DNA of 64,000 nt from assembly GCA_028281925.1 (NCBI GenBank), contig JANQIX010000080.1, forward strand, positions 1 to 64,000, read 5' to 3'. A program made the position numbers and the translations under genes. The DNA is from Alphaproteobacteria bacterium (GTDB taxonomy: Bacteria; Pseudomonadota; Alphaproteobacteria; DSM-16000; Inquilinaceae). Shown here in pieces: positions 17,461-28,893 of the stretch; the first letter of the stretch is position 1; every line of letters starts with the position of its first letter. The notes below the pieces were generated by a model. It made no database searches, was not told where the DNA came from, and worked only from the letters and a program-made list of their open reading frames with translations.

Positions 17461-20232
17461 TTACTGGGCGGCCAGTCGGACTTTCCGCTCTTGGTCAGGG
17501 ACCTCGCGCACGCCGATGGCCACGGCAAGCGCCTCGGGCGGCACCGGCCGGCTGAAAAGATATCCCTGCGCAAAGGCGCATTCGCGGGACCGGAGGAAAT
17601 GGAGCTGCTCTGCCGTCTCCACGCCTTCCGCAACTACATGAATACCGAAGCTCTTGGCGAGCGCGATGATGGCATCCACCACCACGGCATCGTCGGCGTC
17701 GGTGGTGATGTCCATGATGAACGATCTGTCGATCTTCAGCCCATCGACCGGCAACCGCTTCAGGTAGCTGAGTGAGGAGTATCCCGTACCGAAATCGTCG
17801 ACGGAGAGATGGACCCCGATCTCACGTAGAGCGTGCAGCCGGTGATTGGCCTGGCGCTCGTCATTCAGCATCAGGCTCTCGGTGATCTCGATCGTCAGGC
17901 GGTCGGCAGATAGTCCGGTCTCGCTCAGTACCTCGGTGACCAGCCGCGGATAGTCGAACTGCTGGCACTGCATGGCAGACACGTTGACCGAGACGCCAAG
18001 ACCGCTCAGCCCCTCCGCGTCCCAACGGCGGGCCTGTGCGCAGGCTGTTCGCAAAACCCATTCGCCGAGCGGGATGATCAGGCCGGTTTCCTCGGCGATG
18101 GGAATGAAGACATCGGGCGGCACCATGCCGTGGTCGGGATGCGGCCACCGCAGCAGAGCCTCCACACCGACCGTCTGTCCGGTGGCACTTTCGACGATCG
18201 GCTGATAGTGCAGGGCAAAGCCGGATTCATCGAGCGTCTGGCGCAGTTGGCGTTCCAGCTCACGACGCTTCACGGCGTTTGCATTCATTTCCGGCTGGAA
18301 CAGCACGAAGCCGTTACGGCCGGCATCCTTCGCCCGGTACATGGCGATGTCGGCGTTGCGCAGCAGGCCTTCGACGCTGTCGGCATCATCGGGATAGAGG
18401 GTGATGCCGATCGAGCAGGTGATGAACTCTTCCCGGCCGTCGAGTGAATAGGGGATGGCCAGCTCACGCAGTATCTTGCGTGCGACCGTTTCGATATCGG
18501 TCGGATCGGAGAGGTTGGAGACGACGACCGTGAATTCGTCGCCGCCCAGTCGGGCGACTGTATCGGACGATCTCAGGCACGTTTCAAGGCGTCGCGCGGC
18601 TTCCGCCAGCAGCTGATCGCCGGCCTTGTGACCGAGCGTGTCGTTGACCGACTTGAACCGATCCAGATCGATGAACATCACGGCAAGCAGCGTGCCGGAC
18701 CGTTTCGTTGCCGTGATCGCCTGCGACAACCTGTCGAGAAACAGTGAGCGGTTGGGCAAGCCCGTCAGTGCGTCGTAGTTGGCCTGGTGGCGGATAACGG
18801 CTTCGGCACGCTTGCGTTCGGTGATGTCGATGCCGCTGGCGACGACATAGTTGGTCTGGCCGGTCGGTGTATGCAGTACGGAATTCGACCAGTCGACGAT
18901 CCGGACGGTTCCGTCCTTCTGCAGGATGATGGATTCGTGCTGCGCCGGCACCGAGGCGCCCGTCGGGTCGTCGAACCATCCGCGCATCGTCCTGCTGTCT
19001 TCCTGTGTCAGCAGGAAGTCGAAGACGCGCTTGCCGCGAACCTCGCCGAAGCTGTAGCCGGTGAGCTCGGAGCACGCCCTGTTCCAGCGGATGACGCAGC
19101 CTTCGTGATCCAGCACAAGCAAGAGCGCGGCTTCGCTGTCCAGCACGGCGTCGACGAAGTTCCGCTCGCGCGTCAACGCGGCTTCAGCCTGACGTTGCGC
19201 CGTTATGTCCTGAACTACGACGATGCAGGGCGTGTCCTGGGAACTGTCGTCCGGCGTCCAGGCGACGTTGACGGCTGCCCAGACACATTGGCCATCTTGG
19301 CGGCGATACCGCCACTCTTCCGTGCGGCCGGCGACCTCGCCACCGTCCACGAGCGTCGCGAAGCAATGCCGGAAGTCTTCCAGATCTTCCGGATCGACAA
19401 GGTCGAAATAGCTGGTCCCGGTGATGTCAGCGACATGGAAGCCCAGCATTTCGGAGAAGGCGGCATTGGCGAAGCGGATCGTGCCGTTGCGCCCGATCAG
19501 CAGGATGCCGGCGCTGGAGGTCTCGATCAGCGATCGGAACCGGGCTTCGCTGCGCGTCAGGGCCCCAATCGCGCGCTCGTGTTCGGCGATCAGCCGCTGA
19601 CGCTGGAGTGTGCGGCATAACAGCGCCGGCAACAGATCGAGGTATCGGCCCGACTCATCGAGCGAGACGCAGTGCTCTGCGCCACGGTCCAGCGCTTCAC
19701 CCGCCAATGGTGCCGTGTCGCCGGTTAAGAGCACGATGCTGGGTAGCTTGGGCCAGTCCTGCGCCAGACGGGACAGAAGACCGAGCCCCGCCATGTCCGG
19801 CAGGCGACAGTCGATCAGCGCCACGTCGAAGCTTTCATGGCCTTCGCGGGCAAGCAGCGCATAGCCGGCCGGACCGTCGGTCACGACCTCAATGGGAAAG
19901 CCGGCGTTGCCGATACGGGCCCTGACCGCTTCGGCCAAATCCGGATCAGAAAGGAAGCAGAGGACGCGGGCGAGCACGCGGATCTCAGAGATGAACTCCG
20001 CATCATCGGCGCTCTCCGCCCCCGGCACAGTTCCGTTTTCCGAGTGGCCGTTGCGTCCGGGTGTCGAATGCCCGTGGTCCAGGCTCGCACCGCCCGGGTG
20101 CCGCCCGCCATGCGGTACTTCGGTGACGCTTACGGGGAAGCGCAAATCGACTGCCGGGGTCTGATCAGGCAAACGCTGCACATGAAGCTCTGGTGCAAGA
20201 ATGTCGCTCGTTGAAGCCGAGCATCGGCGCAA
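17461..20232 (-). CDS. Receiver-PAS-PAS-GGDEF-EAL c-di-GMP signalling protein
   Basis: 923-residue cytosolic protein. Domains: an N-terminal receiver-like domain (about 87-205), two PAS domains (about 230-350 and 360-475), GGDEF (about 490-650, motif at 563-567) with the inhibitory RxxD site RSSD five residues before it, and EAL (about 660-905, EALLRW at 691). Both catalytic motifs are intact, so it could make and break c-di-GMP. The receiver keeps the Asp in LIDCRLPDMAG but one of its acidic pair is Ser (LSDPD) and the conserved Lys is missing, so phosphorylation is doubtful. The first codon is a TTG at 20232 with a weak upstream site, so the N-terminal 60-80 residues are uncertain. Confidence 0.92.
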   Translation of the reverse strand: MRRCSASTSDILAPELHVQRLPDQTPAVDLRFPVSVTEVPHGGRHPGGASLDHGHSTPGRNGHSENGTVPGAESADDAEFISEIRVLARVLCFLSDPDLAEAVRARIGNAGFPIEVVTDGPAGYALLAREGHESFDVALIDCRLPDMAGLGLLSRLAQDWPKLPSIVLLTGDTAPLAGEALDRGAEHCVSLDESGRYLDLLPALLCRTLQRQRLIAEHERAIGALTRSEARFRSLIETSSAGILLIGRNGTIRFANAAFSEMLGFHVADITGTSYFDLVDPEDLEDFRHCFATLVDGGEVAGRTEEWRYRRQDGQCVWAAVNVAWTPDDSSQDTPCIVVVQDITAQRQAEAALTRERNFVDAVLDSEAALLLVLDHEGCVIRWNRACSELTGYSFGEVRGKRVFDFLLTQEDSRTMRGWFDDPTGASVPAQHESIILQKDGTVRIVDWSNSVLHTPTGQTNYVVASGIDITERKRAEAVIRHQANYDALTGLPNRSLFLDRLSQAITATKRSGTLLAVMFIDLDRFKSVNDTLGHKAGDQLLAEAARRLETCLRSSDTVARLGGDEFTVVVSNLSDPTDIETVARKILRELAIPYSLDGREEFITCSIGITLYPDDADSVEGLLRNADIAMYRAKDAGRNGFVLFQPEMNANAVKRRELERQLRQTLDESGFALHYQPIVESATGQTVGVEALLRWPHPDHGMVPPDVFIPIAEETGLIIPLGEWVLRTACAQARRWDAEGLSGLGVSVNVSAMQCQQFDYPRLVTEVLSETGLSADRLTIEITESLMLNDERQANHRLHALREIGVHLSVDDFGTGYSSLSYLKRLPVDGLKIDRSFIMDITTDADDAVVVDAIIALAKSFGIHVVAEGVETAEQLHFLRSRECAFAQGYLFSRPVPPEALAVAIGVREVPDQERKVRLAAQ

Positions 20233-20388
20233 GAAGCTAATTTTCGTTTAATCGCTTGCGCGTGCGATTGGTTTCGAGCATTAACGCTGATCTGACAATG
20301 CACGCGTCTGCAACCTTAGCGATTTAGGGCTACGGCTGCGTCAACATTGGTAAATGAAACGTTAACCATGTAGCCATATGCTGTCACC

Positions 20389-22047
<1,659 letters not shown>

Positions 22048-22155
22048 CAGCCGTCGCCGGCATCACCGGGTGCCGATGGGGATTGCAGGGCCGCCACGAG
22101 TGCGCGATCTAAGACGGAGGCCCAAGATCATCCAATAAGGGGGGAGCAGAAGACC

Positions 22156-23844
22156 ATGGGCGCTAGAGGCAGAAGCACGGGGGCGACGCTGCTGATCGAC
22201 GCCCTGGTGACCCACGGCGTCGACATGGCCTTTGCCGTCCCTGGCGAAAGCTACCTGGCTGCGCTCGATGCCCTCTATGACACGCGCGACGCCATCCGGC
22301 TGATCGTCTGCCGGCAGGAAGGCGGTGCCACCTATATGGCCGACGCCTACGGCAAGCTGACCGGACGGCCCGGCATCGCCTTCGTCACCCGCGGACCTGG
22401 CGCCACCAACGCCGCCGTCGGTGTCCATACCGCGCGGCAGGATTCCACGCCGATGATCCTCTTCATCGGCCATGTCGAACGCGCCATGCTCGACCGCGAA
22501 GCCTTCCAAGAGGTCGACTTCCGGCGCATGTACGGCCAGCTCGCCAAGTGGGTGGCCCAGATCGACCGCCCCGAGCGTGTGCCGGAATATGTCGCGCATG
22601 CCTTCCAGGTGGCGACCTCCGGCCGGCCGGGCCCGGTCGTGCTGGTGCTGCCGGAAGATATGCTGCCGGAAGAGACGATGCCGCCGCCGCGGCTGCCCGG
22701 CCATTACCGTCCGGTCCAGGCCAGTCCGGCATCGGAGGACGTGGCGACGCTAGGGGACTGGCTGTCTGAGGCCGAGCGTCCGCTCGTCGTGCTCGGCGGC
22801 CCCACCTGGACGCCGCAGGCCACCGCCGACATCGCCGCCTTTGCCGAGGCATGGGACCTGCCGGTCACTGTGTCCTTCCGCGCGCAGGATTGCCTGGACA
22901 ACCGACATCCTTGCTATGGCGGCGACATCGGCATCGGCATAGCCCCGTCATTGGGGGCACGCGTGCGCGACTGCGACCTGCTTGTAGTGCTCGGCCCTCG
23001 GCTCGGCGAGATGACGACAAGCGGCTATACGCTGCTTGAGCCGCCGCGGACGCCCATGCGCCTCGTGCACGTCCACCCGGGGGCGGAGGAGCCGGGCCAC
23101 GTCTATCAGCCCGATCTCGGCATTGTTGCCGGCATGCCGCAGATGGCCCGCGCCCTGAGATCCCTGCCGCCTCCGGCGGAGCCGGCGTGGGCCGCCTGGC
23201 GGGCCGATATCCGGGCGGAATACCTGGCGAACCTGCAACCCGTTGCCACGCCCGGAGACGTCAACCCGTCGGAGGTGGTGGCCCACCTCAACCGCGTGAT
23301 GCCGGACGATGTGATCGTGACGAACGGGGCCGGCAATTTCAGCGGTTGGGCGCATCGCTTCTTCCAGTACAGGCGCTATCGCTCGCAGCTGGCGCCGACC
23401 AATGGCTCCATGGGCTACGGCGTCCCGTCGGCCGTCGCCGCCAAGCTGGCAGCGCCGGAGCGCCCGGTGATCAGCTTCAACGGTGACGGCTGCTTCCTGA
23501 TGAACGGTCAGGAACTGGCGACGGCCGTTCAGTATGGTGTCGACCCGGTGTTGCTGGTGTTCAACAACGGGATCTACGGCACGATCCGCATGCACCAGGA
23601 ACGCGAGTTCCCCGGACGCGTTCATGGGACGGAGCTGCGCAACCCCGACTTCGCGGCCTATGCCAGATCGTTCGGCGCCCATGGCGAGCGGGTGACGCGC
23701 ACGGCCGATTTCCCGGATGCGCTGGAGCGTGCGCTCGGCGCCGGCACGGCCGCGGTCATAGAACTGGTCATCGACCCCGAGGCGATTACGTCCCGCACCA
23801 CGTTGTCGGGGATTCGCCAGGCGGCGCTCGCAGACAAGGGGTGA
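22156..23844 (+). CDS. Thiamine diphosphate-dependent enzyme, acetolactate synthase-like
   Basis: 562 residues of the IlvB/pyruvate oxidase superfamily. The N-terminal Pyr domain has FAVPGESYLAAL and the ThDP-activating E55 in CRQEGGA; a central domain follows, then a C-terminal PP domain with the metal/ThDP motif NGDGCFLMNGQELATA...FNN. AGGGGGGAGC precedes the ATG at 22156. No regulatory subunit (ilvN) or branched-chain gene adjoins it, so it is more likely a catabolic or accessory carboligase/decarboxylase than the biosynthetic enzyme. It converges on oppF with 10 bases between stops. Confidence 0.85.
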   Translation: MGARGRSTGATLLIDALVTHGVDMAFAVPGESYLAALDALYDTRDAIRLIVCRQEGGATYMADAYGKLTGRPGIAFVTRGPGATNAAVGVHTARQDSTPMILFIGHVERAMLDREAFQEVDFRRMYGQLAKWVAQIDRPERVPEYVAHAFQVATSGRPGPVVLVLPEDMLPEETMPPPRLPGHYRPVQASPASEDVATLGDWLSEAERPLVVLGGPTWTPQATADIAAFAEAWDLPVTVSFRAQDCLDNRHPCYGGDIGIGIAPSLGARVRDCDLLVVLGPRLGEMTTSGYTLLEPPRTPMRLVHVHPGAEEPGHVYQPDLGIVAGMPQMARALRSLPPPAEPAWAAWRADIRAEYLANLQPVATPGDVNPSEVVAHLNRVMPDDVIVTNGAGNFSGWAHRFFQYRRYRSQLAPTNGSMGYGVPSAVAAKLAAPERPVISFNGDGCFLMNGQELATAVQYGVDPVLLVFNNGIYGTIRMHQEREFPGRVHGTELRNPDFAAYARSFGAHGERVTRTADFPDALERALGAGTAAVIELVIDPEAITSRTTLSGIRQAALADKG

Positions 23845-23854
23845 AGGGGGCGGA

Positions 23855-24874
23855 TCAGGTGCCCTTTTGCGGCGCCGGCCGATCCCAGTAGTGGCAGGCG
23901 ACCTGGTGTCCGGAAGCGATCGTCTGCAGTGCCGGCAGTTCCGCCGCGCAGTGGTCGACCGCCTTGGGGCACCGTGTGCGGAAGATGCAGCCGGACGGCG
24001 GGTCGACCGGCGACGGCAGGTCGCCCTCCAGCACGATGCGCGTCTTCGCCCGTTCTGCGTCCGGGTCGGGCAGCGGCACGGCGGATATCAGGGCCTGCGT
24101 ATAGGGGTGGCGCGGCGTGTCATAGAGCGCATCGCGATCCGCCATCTCCACCAGCCTGCCCATATAGAGCACCATGATGCGGTGGCTGATGTGGCGGACG
24201 ACCGACAGGTCGTGGCTGATGAAGATCAGCGACAGGCCGAATTCCGCCTGCAGGTCCATCAGCAGGTTGATGATCTGCGACTGGATGGAAACGTCCAGCG
24301 CCGATACCGGTTCGTCGCAAATGACAAGCTTCGGCCGGAGGATCATCGCCCGGGCGATGCCGATGCGCTGGCATTGCCCGCCGGAGAACTCGTGCGGATA
24401 GCGGTTGATCATCTCCGGCATCAGGCCGACGGTACGCATCAGGTCCCGTACGTGTTGGCGGGCCTCGTCCTTCGCCATCTGCGGATTAAACGTGCGCAGC
24501 GGTTCCGCGATGATGTCGCCGACGGTCATTCGCGGGTCGAGTGAAGCCAGAGGGTCCTGAAAGATCACCTGCAGGTCGCGCCGGTGTTCGCGCATGCGCG
24601 ACGCGGACGCTGCGCGCAAGTCTTCGCCCAACCACAGCACCTGTCCGTCGGTGACGGGGATCAGCCGCAGAATGGCGCGACCCAGGGTGGACTTGCCGCA
24701 GCCGCTTTCCCCCACCACGCCGACCGTCTCGCCCGCGGCAAGGTCGAAGCTGATGCCGTCGACCGCCTTCAGCGTATCACGGTGCCGCGCCAGCAGACTG
24801 CGCTTGGGCATGCTGAAGTGGACCCTCAGGTCGCGCACCGTCAGCAAGGGTTCGCGCAGGGCGGCGTCGCTCAT
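23855..24874 (-). CDS. oppF: Oligopeptide ABC transporter ATPase OppF
   Basis: About 339-residue ATPase of the peptide importer. Walker A GESGCGKSTL, signature FSGGQCQRIGIARA, Walker B LVICDEPVSALD and the C-terminal peptide-transporter extension with Cys-rich GCIFRTRCP are all present. The start at 24874 (MSDAALREP) overlaps the stop of oppD in ATGA (24871-24874), the best evidence against the longer upstream frame. The last gene of the oppBCDF run. Confidence 0.93.
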   Translation of the reverse strand: MSDAALREPLLTVRDLRVHFSMPKRSLLARHRDTLKAVDGISFDLAAGETVGVVGESGCGKSTLGRAILRLIPVTDGQVLWLGEDLRAASASRMREHRRDLQVIFQDPLASLDPRMTVGDIIAEPLRTFNPQMAKDEARQHVRDLMRTVGLMPEMINRYPHEFSGGQCQRIGIARAMILRPKLVICDEPVSALDVSIQSQIINLLMDLQAEFGLSLIFISHDLSVVRHISHRIMVLYMGRLVEMADRDALYDTPRHPYTQALISAVPLPDPDAERAKTRIVLEGDLPSPVDPPSGCIFRTRCPKAVDHCAAELPALQTIASGHQVACHYWDRPAPQKGT

Positions 24875-25893
24875 GGCATCGCGTCCAGATGGCAAGCCTT
24901 GGCGCGGCCGGGGCCGATCGGCCGCAACGCCGGGTCGTCGGTCTCGCAGGGATCGAAGGCGTGCGGGCATCGCGGCCGGAATGGGCAGCCCGGCGGCAAC
25001 CGCTGCAGGTTGGGCGGCTGGCCGGGGATCGAGACCAGCCGTTCGGCCCGGCCCGCCGCCAGGCGCGGCATGCTCTGCAACAGTCCGGCGCTGTACGGAT
25101 GCTGGGGGTCGTAGAAGATATCGCGCACGCCGCCCTCTTCGACGACTGAGCCCCCGTACATGACCATCACCCGGTCAGCGAGCCCGGCGATCACGCCCAG
25201 ATCGTGGGTGATCAGCACGATCGATGTGCTGAATTCGCGCTTCAGCGTCTGCATCAGATCGAGGATCTGCGCCTGGACGGTCACGTCCAGCGCCGTCGTC
25301 GGTTCATCGGCGATCAGCAGGTCGGGCTGACACAACAGCGCCATGGCGACCATCACGCGCTGGCGCATGCCGCCGGAGAATTCATGCGGATACATGGTGA
25401 CGCGGCGCGCCGCTTCGGGAATGCGCACCAGGTCCAGCATCTCCACCGACCGCTTCAAGGCGTCTCGTTCGCCCATGCCCTTATGCTGAACAAGCACCTC
25501 GGTCATCTGGCGCGCGACTGTCAGGAACGGGTTCAGCGAGGTCATCGGATCCTGGAAGATCATCGACATGCGCGACCCGCGAATGCGGTTCAGCTTGGAT
25601 GCCGCCATGCCCAAGATGTCCTGGCCCTGGAACCGCACCCTGCCCGTGGCATTTCCGTTTGAGGCCAAGAGGCCCATGACGGACATGAACACCTGGCTCT
25701 TGCCCGACCCGCTTTCGCCGACGACGCCGACAGTCTCGCCACGGGCCACGGTGAAGTTCACATCGTTGACGGCCCGCACTTCGCCGTCCGGCGTTGCGAA
25801 GCGGGTATTGAGGCCCGTCACCTCCAGCACGGCCTCCGCCGGATCGGGCGCGGGCGTTGCCGCGGCCGGAGGCATCCGCGCGGCTTCGCTCAT
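24871..25893 (-). CDS. oppD: Oligopeptide ABC transporter ATPase OppD
   Basis: About 340-residue ATPase that pairs with OppF to energise peptide uptake. Walker [12 protein letters not shown], signature [14 protein letters not shown], Walker [13 protein letters not shown], the switch His in LITHDLGV and the C-terminal GCPFRPRCP extension are seen. The start at 25893 (MSEAARMPP) overlaps the oppC stop by 4 bases; the frame remains open far upstream inside oppC but only as an out-of-frame shadow. Confidence 0.93.
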   Translation of the reverse strand: MSEAARMPPAAATPAPDPAEAVLEVTGLNTRFATPDGEVRAVNDVNFTVARGETVGVVGESGSGKSQVFMSVMGLLASNGNATGRVRFQGQDILGMAASKLNRIRGSRMSMIFQDPMTSLNPFLTVARQMTEVLVQHKGMGERDALKRSVEMLDLVRIPEAARRVTMYPHEFSGGMRQRVMVAMALLCQPDLLIADEPTTALDVTVQAQILDLMQTLKREFSTSIVLITHDLGVIAGLADRVMVMYGGSVVEEGGVRDIFYDPQHPYSAGLLQSMPRLAAGRAERLVSIPGQPPNLQRLPPGCPFRPRCPHAFDPCETDDPALRPIGPGRAKACHLDAMP

Positions 25894-27026
25894 CGGTCCT
25901 TCGGATCCAGGGCGTCGCGCAGGCCGTCGCCGATGAAGTTCAGACAGAACAGGGTCACGGCCAGAATGACTGCGGGGAACACGAGCATCCAGGGCGCGAC
26001 CACCATGTTGTTCGCGCCTTCGGATATCAGCACACCCCAGCTGGTCATCGGCTCCTGCACGCCGAGGCCGAGAAAGCTGAGGAAGCTCTCCAACAGGATC
26101 ACCTTGGGCACCATCAGCGTCATGTAGACGACGACCGGCCCGAGCGTGTTGGGCACGATGTGTCTGCGGATGATCTTCGGCGTGCCGACGCCGGCAGCCA
26201 GCGCCGCCTCTATGAACTCCTTGCGTTTCACACTCAGGGTCTGGCCGCGCACGATGCGGGCCATGTCGAGCCACTCGATCGCGCCGACGGCGATGAAGAT
26301 CAGGAAGATGTTCCGGCCGAAGAACACCATCAGCAGAATGACGAAGAACATGAACGGGATCGAATAGAGGATGTCGACGATGCGCATCATCACATTGTCG
26401 ACACGGCCGCCCAGATAGCCGGCGGTCGCCCCATAGGTCACGCCGATCACCAGACTGACGAAGGTCGCCAACAACCCGATCATCAGCGAGATGCGCCCGC
26501 CATAGAGCGTGCGCGTCAACAGATCCCGGCCGTTGTTGTCCGTGCCGAACAGAAAGACGTACCGCTCAACACCGGCCTCGATCACCAGACGCCGGCCATC
26601 CTCGCCCGTCTCCACCACCTGGGCGTCCTGGAAGTCGCCGGACCGGTTCAAAGAGCGCGCGATGCGTGGGTCCAGTTCCTCTTCACCCACCAGCACCAGC
26701 CGCAGCGTGTCGCCCTCGACTGCCAGCTCTTCCACGTTTGCGCCGGAGCGGCGCAGCGCCCGATCCACCATCTCGTTGATGGCATCGTCGTTGGGATAGG
26801 GCGTCAGGCTTGGGGGGGCCCGGACATAAGATTGATAGACCTGATCATAGCCGTGCGGCGACAGCCAGGGTCCGAATATGGCCAGCACGGCGATGACGCC
26901 AAGGATCACCATGCTGACGACGGCGGCGCGGTTGGCCAGCAATCGCCGTCTGGCATCGGCCCACAGGCTCCGGCCCTTGATCTCGACCGCCGGCTCCGGC
27001 GCCTGATCGAACGGGACCGTGGTCAT
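25890..27026 (-). CDS. oppC: Oligopeptide ABC transporter permease OppC
   Basis: 378-residue inner-membrane permease. TM1 is about 35-60; a large periplasmic insert of about 130 residues ends in FLFGTDNNGRDLLTR; then come five helices with the EAA loop EAALAAGVGTPKIIRRHIVP. E. coli OppC is about 300 residues, and the extra length is all in the first periplasmic loop, as in other alphaproteobacterial OppC proteins. It overlaps oppD by 4 bases and follows oppB by 18. Confidence 0.92.
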   Translation of the reverse strand: MTTVPFDQAPEPAVEIKGRSLWADARRRLLANRAAVVSMVILGVIAVLAIFGPWLSPHGYDQVYQSYVRAPPSLTPYPNDDAINEMVDRALRRSGANVEELAVEGDTLRLVLVGEEELDPRIARSLNRSGDFQDAQVVETGEDGRRLVIEAGVERYVFLFGTDNNGRDLLTRTLYGGRISLMIGLLATFVSLVIGVTYGATAGYLGGRVDNVMMRIVDILYSIPFMFFVILLMVFFGRNIFLIFIAVGAIEWLDMARIVRGQTLSVKRKEFIEAALAAGVGTPKIIRRHIVPNTLGPVVVYMTLMVPKVILLESFLSFLGLGVQEPMTSWGVLISEGANNMVVAPWMLVFPAVILAVTLFCLNFIGDGLRDALDPKDR

Positions 27027-27044
27027 GGTCGCTGCACCCGCCGC

Positions 27045-27968
27045 TCAGTCATACCGAACCTTCGGATCCAGGAACCCATAGATCAGGTCGACCAGCAGAT
27101 TGAAGACGACGATGAAGAGCGCGATCAGCACCACGGTGCCCATCACCAGCGTGTAGTCGCGATTGAGCGCCCCTTGCACGAAGTAGCGGCCGACGCCGGG
27201 CACGCCGAAGATGGTTTCGACCACGACAGAGCCGGTCAGCAGCGCCGCGGTTGCCGGCCCGAGATATGAGACCACAGGTGGCAGGGCCGCGCGCAGCCCA
27301 TGGCGGAAGATGACGATGCGCTCGGGCAGGCCCTTGGCACGCGCCGTGCGGATATGGTTGGACCGCAGCACCTCGATCATGCTGCCGCGCGTCAGCCGCG
27401 CGATGATGGCAAGCTGCGGCAGCGCCAGCGTGACGATGGGCAGGATCTTGTTCTCGATGGCACCTTCCCCCCAGCCGCCGGCGGGCAGCCAGCCGAGATA
27501 GACGCCCAGCACCAAAGACAAGAGCGGCGCGGTTACGAAGTTCGGGATCGTAATGCCGATCATGGCGCCGCCCATGATCGTGTAGTCGGTGCGGCTGTTC
27601 TGTTTCAGCGCCGCGATGGAGCCGAGGATCGAGCCGAAGATCAAGGCCAGCAAAAGGGCGGAACCGCCGAACTGGATCGACACCGGCAGGCCGCTGGCGA
27701 TCAGCTCCGCGACGGTGAAGTCGCGGTAGACGAATGAGGGCCCCAGATTGCCGGCGAGCAGGCTCTTCAGATAGAGCCCGTATTGCACCACCAACGGCTC
27801 GTCCAGGTGATAGATCGCCCGCAGGTTCTGCATGATCTGTTCGGGCAGCGGCCGTTCCAGGTCGAACGGCCCGCCGGGCGCCAGCCTGATCATGAAAAAA
27901 GCCAGCGTGATGATGATGAACAGCGTCGGAATGGCGCTTAAGAGCCGGCGAACGGTGTAGCTCAGCAC
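27045..27968 (-). CDS. oppB: Oligopeptide ABC transporter permease OppB
   Basis: About 307-residue permease with six membrane helices. N-terminal SYTVRRLLSAIPTLFIIITL and the EAA loop RTARAKGLPERIVIFRHGLR are typical. A GTG at 27968 matches the usual family start. An ATG at 28058 would add 30 Arg/Ser-rich residues without family counterpart. No strong ribosome-binding site marks the GTG, so the start is less certain than the product. In most genomes oppA directly precedes oppB; here about 1.4 kb of other genes intervene. Confidence 0.9.
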   Translation of the reverse strand: MLSYTVRRLLSAIPTLFIIITLAFFMIRLAPGGPFDLERPLPEQIMQNLRAIYHLDEPLVVQYGLYLKSLLAGNLGPSFVYRDFTVAELIASGLPVSIQFGGSALLLALIFGSILGSIAALKQNSRTDYTIMGGAMIGITIPNFVTAPLLSLVLGVYLGWLPAGGWGEGAIENKILPIVTLALPQLAIIARLTRGSMIEVLRSNHIRTARAKGLPERIVIFRHGLRAALPPVVSYLGPATAALLTGSVVVETIFGVPGVGRYFVQGALNRDYTLVMGTVVLIALFIVVFNLLVDLIYGFLDPKVRYD

Positions 27969-28147
27969 TGTCGTGCGCGACCTTGGGCGACGGAAATCCT
28001 CCGGATGCCGCGGCGATGACGCTCTCGCGGCATTCCCGTGACGGGATGATGAGCACACAGCCCTAGGGCGCGCAACGCAATTCTACCTTTGCGACTCCGC
28101 TACCGCGGAAGCACCCGGCTCGGCCAATGGAAGTGACGGTGACGGCA

Positions 28148-28402
28148 TCAGTAGTGGAATCGGCACTGCGCGATCAGCAGCCGATCATCCTCCACGCGAT
28201 AGACCAGCCTTTGCTCACGGGTGATGCGGCGCGACCACCAGCCGGAAAGCGAGCCGCGCAACGGCTCCGGCTTGCCAGTTCCCTCAAAGGGCGTACGCAT
28301 GCACTCTTTGATCAGGTCATTGACGCGCCTCAGCAGCTTCACGTCGGTCCGCTGCCAATGGAGGTAGTCCTCCCAGGCCGTCTCATGGAAGACCAGCTTC
28401 AC
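28148..28402 (-). CDS. yoeB: Toxin YoeB, ribosome-dependent mRNA endonuclease
   Basis: 84-residue RelE-superfamily toxin that cleaves mRNA in the ribosomal A site. The YoeB hallmarks are present: Glu in GTGKPEPLRG, Arg in SRRITREQRLVYRV and the C-terminal CRFHY with the catalytic His. Length equals that of E. coli YoeB. It overlaps the antitoxin gene by 4 bases (28399-28402), the usual translational coupling. Confidence 0.93.
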   Translation of the reverse strand: MKLVFHETAWEDYLHWQRTDVKLLRRVNDLIKECMRTPFEGTGKPEPLRGSLSGWWSRRITREQRLVYRVEDDRLLIAQCRFHY

Positions 28403-28653
28403 TCGATCAGCGACGTCTCGCTGCCCAGCCCCCTCTCCAGGTCGCTGACAGCCTTCAGCAGCCGGTCGGCGTTGCGCGGCGACCGCAGCAGATAGCGCGT
28501 CTCTTCATAGGCGGCGAAGTCTTCAAGAGACATCAGCACAGCCGCGGGCTTGCCGCGATCACGGGTGATCACCACCGGCTCGTGATCCTCGGTGACCTGA
28601 TCGAGCATGGCCGCCAGGTTGCGCCGCAATTCGCTGTAGGAGGTGGTTCGCAT
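28399..28653 (-). CDS. yefM: Antitoxin YefM (Phd/YefM family)
   Basis: 84 residues. The N-terminal DNA-binding half reads MRTTSYSELRRNLAAMLDQV with PVVITRDRGKPAAVLMS. The C-terminal half (EETRYLLRSPRNADRLLKAV) is the disordered toxin-binding part. It neutralises YoeB and represses its own promoter; the palindromic site just upstream (28663-28678) fits this. Confidence 0.93.
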   Translation of the reverse strand: MRTTSYSELRRNLAAMLDQVTEDHEPVVITRDRGKPAAVLMSLEDFAAYEETRYLLRSPRNADRLLKAVSDLERGLGSETSLIE

Positions 28654-28659
28654 GGGATA

Positions 28660-28688
28660 TCTGTACCTGATTGGGTACGTATGCGCAA
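28660..28688 (-). promoter_or_regulatory. yefM-yoeB promoter with overlapping operator
   Basis: Minus strand: -35 TTGCGC (28683-28688), 17-base spacer, -10 TACAGA (28660-28665). The inverted repeat GTACC-N6-GGTAC (28663-28678) lies in the spacer and overlaps the -10, so a bound YefM-YoeB complex would block RNA polymerase. YefM operators are known to be short palindromes centred on TGTACA-like sequence. Confidence 0.65.
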
Positions 28689-28893
28689 AGGGGATGGGCG
28701 GCTATGACAGCCCTTTCCTCCAAGCTCGTCCGATGATCGTCTCCCCGGCCGGCATGCCGCCTCGCCAGTCTTGCCGCCTTCCGATTGATGCAGAATCGTC
28801 AGAATCTTGATGCAGGAAGTCTGCGCGGGCGACCGTGTCGTCGTGGACTGCTGGATGAAAGTTTCCGACGAATTCGCGGAAGGAGTGAGTGTG

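Noticed and set aside
22156..23844. Biosynthetic acetolactate synthase (ilvB/ilvI)
   Set aside because: No ilvN or ilvC neighbour and a divergent central region; only the broader ThDP family is supported.
25857..27269. 470-codon frame opposite oppC/oppB
   Set aside because: It spans two real permease genes on the other strand and is His/Asp/Gln-rich, an antisense artefact.
28660..28688. att site or insertion junction for the toxin island
   Set aside because: The palindrome fits a YefM operator, and no matching repeat was found at the other edge of the island.
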